Source: an uncultured Tessaracoccus sp. (GTDB taxonomy: Bacteria; Actinomycetota; Actinomycetes; Propionibacteriales; Propionibacteriaceae). Taken from it: 50,973 nucleotides of DNA. Below, one piece after another: positions 47,470 to 50,973 of this stretch. The notes under the pieces are model-generated. The model did not search any database. It saw nothing but the letters and a program-made list of their open reading frames with translations, and had not been told where the DNA came from. Each line of letters begins with the position of its first letter. Position 1 is the stretch's first letter. Made by a program: the position numbers and the translations under genes. The stretch spans positions 1 to 50,973 of the forward strand of contig NZ_CAMYFI010000014.1 of NCBI RefSeq assembly GCF_947255005.1. Reading direction: 5' to 3'.

Positions 47470-49998
47470 CTACTCTGCGGCCAGCGCCACCACGACGGGC
47501 ACCCGCGCCGCCGACCGTGACGGCATGACGGAGGCGATGAGCCCAGCCACCACCGCGACGACCAAGATGCCGAGCAGCACGCGCCAATCGAGGGCGAACA
47601 CAAAGCCGTCCGCGCTGCTGAGCAGGATCGTTGCCCCAGCGAAGCCGGTCAGCACCCCGAGCAGGGTGCCGATCACAGCACCGGCTACCGAGATGAGCAC
47701 GCCTTCTGCGGCCAGCATCCCGCGCAACTGACTGCCCGTGACGCCGACGGAGCGCAGCATGCCGTGCTCGCGTCGCCGCTCAATCACCGACAGCGTGAGC
47801 GTGTTTGCCACGCCGACAAGGGCAATCACCACCGCCACCGCGAGCAGACCAATCATCACGGCCACCACCGCGTCGATCACCCGAGTCATGTTCTGGCGCT
47901 GCTGTAGCGGCGCCGCTACGGAAGGCGCCGAGTCGCCGCCATGCTCGGAGACTACGCGCTGCACGTCGAGCACGACGTCGTCCACCCGCTCGTCGTTGAC
48001 GTTCAGCAAGAGCATCGTCGGCTGGCCGAGCTGCGCCCCGGACTGCTCGATGGTCTCAGGCTCCACCACCATCGCCACCGAGAGATTCTTCACGGTCTGG
48101 GTGGGCAGCGTGATGGGCTTCGTTCTCTCTCCCGACGGCGTCTGGATGCTGAGCACCACCTCGTCGGGAACGCCTCCCTCGTGGAACGGCCGCGGGTCCA
48201 CACCGACGCGCCCGGGTTGCAGCGAGTAGTTTGAGGTCTTCACCGTGGCCAACACGTCGTCGCGCTTCGCGATCATCACGTGGTTACCGTTGGCGTCGCT
48301 GGCCATCCATGCGCGGGCGACGTGCTCGACGCCCTCCACGCCCTCGACGGCTTTCACCAGATTGTCGGAAAATGCCTCGGTGCCATTGACACTGACCACC
48401 ACCTCGGTGGGGTAGAACTCGTCGAGTGAATTCTCGATCGTGGCTCGCCCCGAGGCCGCACCCGTCGCCATCAAAGTCACCAGGCCCACGCCAATCACGA
48501 GCGCCGATGTGGTAGCCGCCGTCCGACGAGGGTTCCGCGTGGCGTTCGCTGTGGCCAGCCGCACCGTCGCCTTCGATTTCTGCGGCACGACGAGCGCAAC
48601 CAGCCACCCGAGCACCGCTACCATCTGCGGCACCATGTACACGGCCAGCACGAGGAACCCCGCGACGAGCAGCAGCCCGCCGGCCACGCCGATGAGCAGC
48701 AGAACACCGAGCAGGTCGATGAGCCCGGTGAGGTCGCCGTCGGCGCGGTAGCCGTACACCAAAGCGGTGGGGAAGCCCAGCATCAGAGCACCGAGGATGA
48801 GTATGACCAGCCCCACGACCTTGCGCAGACCGCTCTTCGTCCGCACGGGGTTCACCGTCGTCGGGCGCAGTGCGGCCACGGGGCTCACCCGCGTGGCGGC
48901 CCGGGCGGGGCCGAGTGCTGCGAGCACGGTCACCACCAGGCCGACGATGAGGGGCACGAGGATCGCCGGCATATTCACACCCATGCTGCCGAGCTTCGCG
49001 GCGTCGGAGGACTGCGTCGACACCCACCAAAGGCCGGCGTAGCCGAGCCCGTGGCCGAGCAGAATACCGACAACCGACGCGACGACGCCCAACACCGCGG
49101 CCTCGATGAGCACCGACCGACGGATCTGCGCCTTCGTGGCACCGCCGCAGCGCAGCAGGGCGAGGGCCTTCGTGCGCTGCGCGACGAGCACCTCGAACGT
49201 GTTGGCGATCACCATGGCAGCCACGCCCACCGCAACGGCTGCGAAGGCGAGCCCCAAGAATACGAAGAAATTCGCATTGCCGACCATGCCCTCAACCTGC
49301 TGATCGATGACCTCCTGTGCGGTGTGCACGGTGTAAGGAATTTTCTTCGCAATGTCGGCCGCTACCTCGCTCGGGTTGCGTGAGCCGTCGGTGTAGACGA
49401 GTAGCGTGTCGTTGTCGACTTGTTCTTCTGCGTATGCGGCGCGAACCTGCTGCACTGTTTCTGCGGTCGCCCACGACGGCGCGGTGCTCAACAAGGACAT
49501 GCTCGGCTGGGTGACACCGACGATCTTGAATTCCCTACCCTTGTCTTCTGGCCCAGACCACTGGAGCGTGTCGCCCGCTCTCACGTGTAGCGACTTGGCG
49601 AGATCGTGCGCGATCATCAGCTCGCCGGGAGCCTTCGGCGTTGTTCCTTCCGCAGGTGTTGGCGCGTCGCCTGCCGTCGGCAGCGACTGTAATTGTAGGA
49701 AGTACGTCGATGTCGCGTTCCCCACGGGCACGCCCTCGTTGAGCCGGTAATCGATGGTCTTGACACCGGGAGTGGCGCGCACGGCGGCGAGTTGCTCGTC
49801 GGTGATATTGACTTGCTTGGCTGCGACGTCTGCCCCGTTCAAGTCCGCGGTGGCTACGGCTTCCGCGGTCGCTTTCATGATGCTGGTGCCGAGCAGCGTC
49901 GCTGACACGAAGCCCGTGCCCAGCACGATGGCGATGCCCGCCAGCACGAGCTTGCCGACCGACGAACGCATCTGCGTGATTGCGAAGTGCCACATCAT
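47470..49998 (-). CDS. ABC transporter permease, FtsX/MacB type
   Basis: An 842-residue permease. An N-terminal helix (VLAGIAIVLGTGFVSATLLG) precedes an extracytoplasmic MacB-like domain to about residue 230, three helices (including FFVFLGLAFAAVAVGVAAMVIANTF), a central membrane stretch, a second extracytoplasmic domain (about 530-700) and a final FtsX domain (VVIALVGVANTLTLSVIERRREHGMLRSVGV). Such proteins use mechanical movement to export lipids, peptides or toxins. The ATG overlaps the ATPase stop by four bases (ATGA). Confidence 0.92.
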   Translation of the reverse strand: MMWHFAITQMRSSVGKLVLAGIAIVLGTGFVSATLLGTSIMKATAEAVATADLNGADVAAKQVNITDEQLAAVRATPGVKTIDYRLNEGVPVGNATSTYFLQLQSLPTAGDAPTPAEGTTPKAPGELMIAHDLAKSLHVRAGDTLQWSGPEDKGREFKIVGVTQPSMSLLSTAPSWATAETVQQVRAAYAEEQVDNDTLLVYTDGSRNPSEVAADIAKKIPYTVHTAQEVIDQQVEGMVGNANFFVFLGLAFAAVAVGVAAMVIANTFEVLVAQRTKALALLRCGGATKAQIRRSVLIEAAVLGVVASVVGILLGHGLGYAGLWWVSTQSSDAAKLGSMGVNMPAILVPLIVGLVVTVLAALGPARAATRVSPVAALRPTTVNPVRTKSGLRKVVGLVILILGALMLGFPTALVYGYRADGDLTGLIDLLGVLLLIGVAGGLLLVAGFLVLAVYMVPQMVAVLGWLVALVVPQKSKATVRLATANATRNPRRTAATTSALVIGVGLVTLMATGAASGRATIENSLDEFYPTEVVVSVNGTEAFSDNLVKAVEGVEGVEHVARAWMASDANGNHVMIAKRDDVLATVKTSNYSLQPGRVGVDPRPFHEGGVPDEVVLSIQTPSGERTKPITLPTQTVKNLSVAMVVEPETIEQSGAQLGQPTMLLLNVNDERVDDVVLDVQRVVSEHGGDSAPSVAAPLQQRQNMTRVIDAVVAVMIGLLAVAVVIALVGVANTLTLSVIERRREHGMLRSVGVTGSQLRGMLAAEGVLISVAGAVIGTLLGVLTGFAGATILLSSADGFVFALDWRVLLGILVVAVVAGLIASVMPSRSAARVPVVVALAAE

Positions 49999-50756
49999 GC
50001 CACCTCGTCGGTGCGGAGGAGATCGAGACTGGTGGAGACCGCTTCAGGCGTCGGGTCTTGGATTTCGCCAGCGATGCGCCCGTCGGCGAGGAGAAGGACG
50101 CGGCTCGCGTGCGCGGCGGCGACGGCGTCGTGGGTCACCATGATGACGGTCTGCCCTAGCTCGCGCACGCTCGTGCGCAGGAAGGAGAGCACTTGACTTC
50201 CCGCGCGCGAGTCCAAGTTGCCCGTGGGCTCGTCGGCGAAGATCACGTCGGGCTTGGTGATGAGCGCGCGTGCCACGGCGACGCGCTGCTGTTGCCCGCC
50301 GGAGAGTTCCGAGGGGAGGTGCTCTAGGCGGTCGCCGAGGTGCAGTAGATCGACGACCGTGGCGAACCACGCGTCGTCGGGTTTCGTGCCGGCGAGCTCG
50401 AAGGGCAGCAGGATGTTCTGCTTCGCGGTGTACATCGGCAGCAGGTTGAACCCCTGGAAGACGAAGCCGACGCGGTCGCGCCGCAGGAGCGTGACGTCGT
50501 TGTCTTTCAGGCTGGTGATCCACTTCCCTGCCAGCCAGACGAGGCCGGAGCTGGGGCGGTCGAGGCCGGCGAGCATGTGCATGAGCGTCGATTTGCCGGA
50601 GCCCGATGGCCCCATGATCGCGGCGAACTCGCCGCGTTTGAACTGCACATCGACGCCGGCAAGCGCCTCAACCTGGGTGGCGCCTTCGCCGTAGATCTTT
50701 CTCAGATCGCGGGTGGCGGCCGCGACGTCGCGCAGCTCCTCGAATGACTCTTGCAT
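49995..50756 (-). CDS. ABC transporter ATP-binding protein, LolD/MacB type
   Basis: A 253-residue ATPase. Walker A GPSGSGKST (49-57), Q-loop GFVFQGFNLLP, signature LSGGQQQRVAVARAL, Walker B VIFADEPTGNLDS and the His switch VTHD are all intact. With the FtsX-type permease it forms one exporter. ATG 50756 fits the usual start position; an in-frame TTG lies six codons upstream. A tandem 11-base repeat sits immediately upstream. Confidence 0.95.
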   Translation of the reverse strand: MQESFEELRDVAAATRDLRKIYGEGATQVEALAGVDVQFKRGEFAAIMGPSGSGKSTLMHMLAGLDRPSSGLVWLAGKWITSLKDNDVTLLRRDRVGFVFQGFNLLPMYTAKQNILLPFELAGTKPDDAWFATVVDLLHLGDRLEHLPSELSGGQQQRVAVARALITKPDVIFADEPTGNLDSRAGSQVLSFLRTSVRELGQTVIMVTHDAVAAAHASRVLLLADGRIAGEIQDPTPEAVSTSLDLLRTDEVA

Positions 50757-50768
50757 GGTGCACTCGCT

Positions 50769-50790
50769 TTCCAATCTGGTTCCAATTTGG
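50769..50790 (-). promoter_or_regulatory. Tandem 11-base repeat before the ABC exporter operon
   Basis: On the plus strand TTCCAATCTGG (50769-50779) is followed without gap by TTCCAATTTGG (50780-50790). The period of one helical turn puts both half-sites on the same DNA face, which suits a regulator dimer. It lies 13-34 bases upstream of the ATPase ATG. Confidence 0.5.
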
Positions 50791-50828
50791 GTGACGTTAC
50801 GAACGCTACGCAGCCCCCGCGCGGAAAG

Positions 50829-50873
50829 CGTCAGCCCGGAGGATGGTCTTGCACGTCATCCTGGGGGCTGACG
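50829..50873. repeat. Intergenic hairpin
   Basis: The arms CGTCAGCCCGGAGGATG (50829-50845) and CATCCTGGGGGCTGACG (50857-50873) match at 15 of 17 positions with an 11-base loop. There is no T-run. It lies upstream of the ABC operon, near the right edge of the window. Confidence 0.55.
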
Positions 50874-50880
50874 GCGTTTA

Positions 50881-50957
50881 CGCGACAGAGAGCACACCAG
50901 ATGGCAAAAACCGCCCCTAAACGGCCAAAATTGGCATCTAGAGTGCGCTCAGTCGCG
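50881..50957. repeat. Second intergenic hairpin at the right edge
   Basis: The 27-base arms at 50881-50907 (CGCGACAGAG...) and 50931-50957 (...CTCAGTCGCG) match at 22 of 27 positions by hand alignment and surround a 23-base centre. It follows the previous hairpin after seven bases. The last 16 bases of the window show nothing further. Confidence 0.5.
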
Positions 50958-50973
50958 CAAGTCGTTAATGCCC

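Overview
The window is high-GC bacterial chromosome with short intergenic gaps, many four-base ATGA/GTGA gene overlaps and many apparently leaderless start codons. The gene content (WhiB regulator beside a class A penicillin-binding protein with PASTA domain, nth-tlpA-NUDIX, Ssd/TadZ-tadABC-flp-tadE, topA-tmk-holB) is typical of Actinomycetota and parallels the Rv3644c-Rv3683 neighbourhood of Mycobacterium tuberculosis. The dispersed repeats and overall style would fit Propionibacteriaceae, but that placement is inference. Almost everything is core chromosome; I see no prophage, CRISPR array, rRNA or intact transposase.

Layout. 1-1833: the first codons of a sodium-dependent (SNF) transporter, a CadD-like membrane protein, an alpha/beta hydrolase and tRNA-Ser(GGA). 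1947-6050: 4.5S SRP RNA, then dnaX-ybaB-recR-ogt. 6051-7443: a lower-GC islet with araD. 7444-10762: acyl-CoA ligase, MFS transporter, a cysteine-less glutaredoxin-like protein and a small membrane protein. 10815-16394: hairpin element, amidase, VapBC, thymidine phosphorylase with two paralogous lipoproteins, and PabC. 16535-20420: tRNA-Pro(CGG), metallophosphoesterase and PBP, divergent from a WhiB gene. 20457-22940: DUF4177 protein, nth, TlpA-like lipoprotein, CoA-type NUDIX hydrolase and a holin-X-like protein. 22988-30856: a methyltransferase, then two Tad transcription units (ssd-tadA-tadB-tadC and flp-tadE-minor pilin) separated by a DEAH helicase gene. 30929-38193: methyltransferase, topA, CYTH-like protein, tmk, holB. 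38282-44970: acidic membrane protein, secreted TAP-type peptidase, tRNA-Thr(CGT), amine oxidase, winged-helix protein, SixA-like phosphatase. 44988-45420: a REP-like repeat cluster containing a second copy of the hairpin element. 45445-50756: RNA-methyltransferase-like protein, 2-hydroxyacid dehydrogenase, and an FtsX/LolD-type ABC exporter, followed by hairpins to the end.

The most interesting signals are regulatory. Three replication or nucleotide genes (dnaX, deoA, holB) carry the LexA-independent DNA-damage promoter motif known in mycobacteria (TTGTCRGTG-N8-TANNNT), placed so that transcripts begin at or next to the start codon. The two tad units carry the same 60-base promoter layout: a perfect TTATCCACA DnaA-box sequence at an identical distance from a near-identical 30-base core. 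Other points are a 75-base hairpin element in two copies, a CadD homologue and a glutaredoxin homologue that have each lost their signature residues, a tandem 11-base operator candidate before the ABC exporter, and an unusual acidic N-terminal extension on DnaX.
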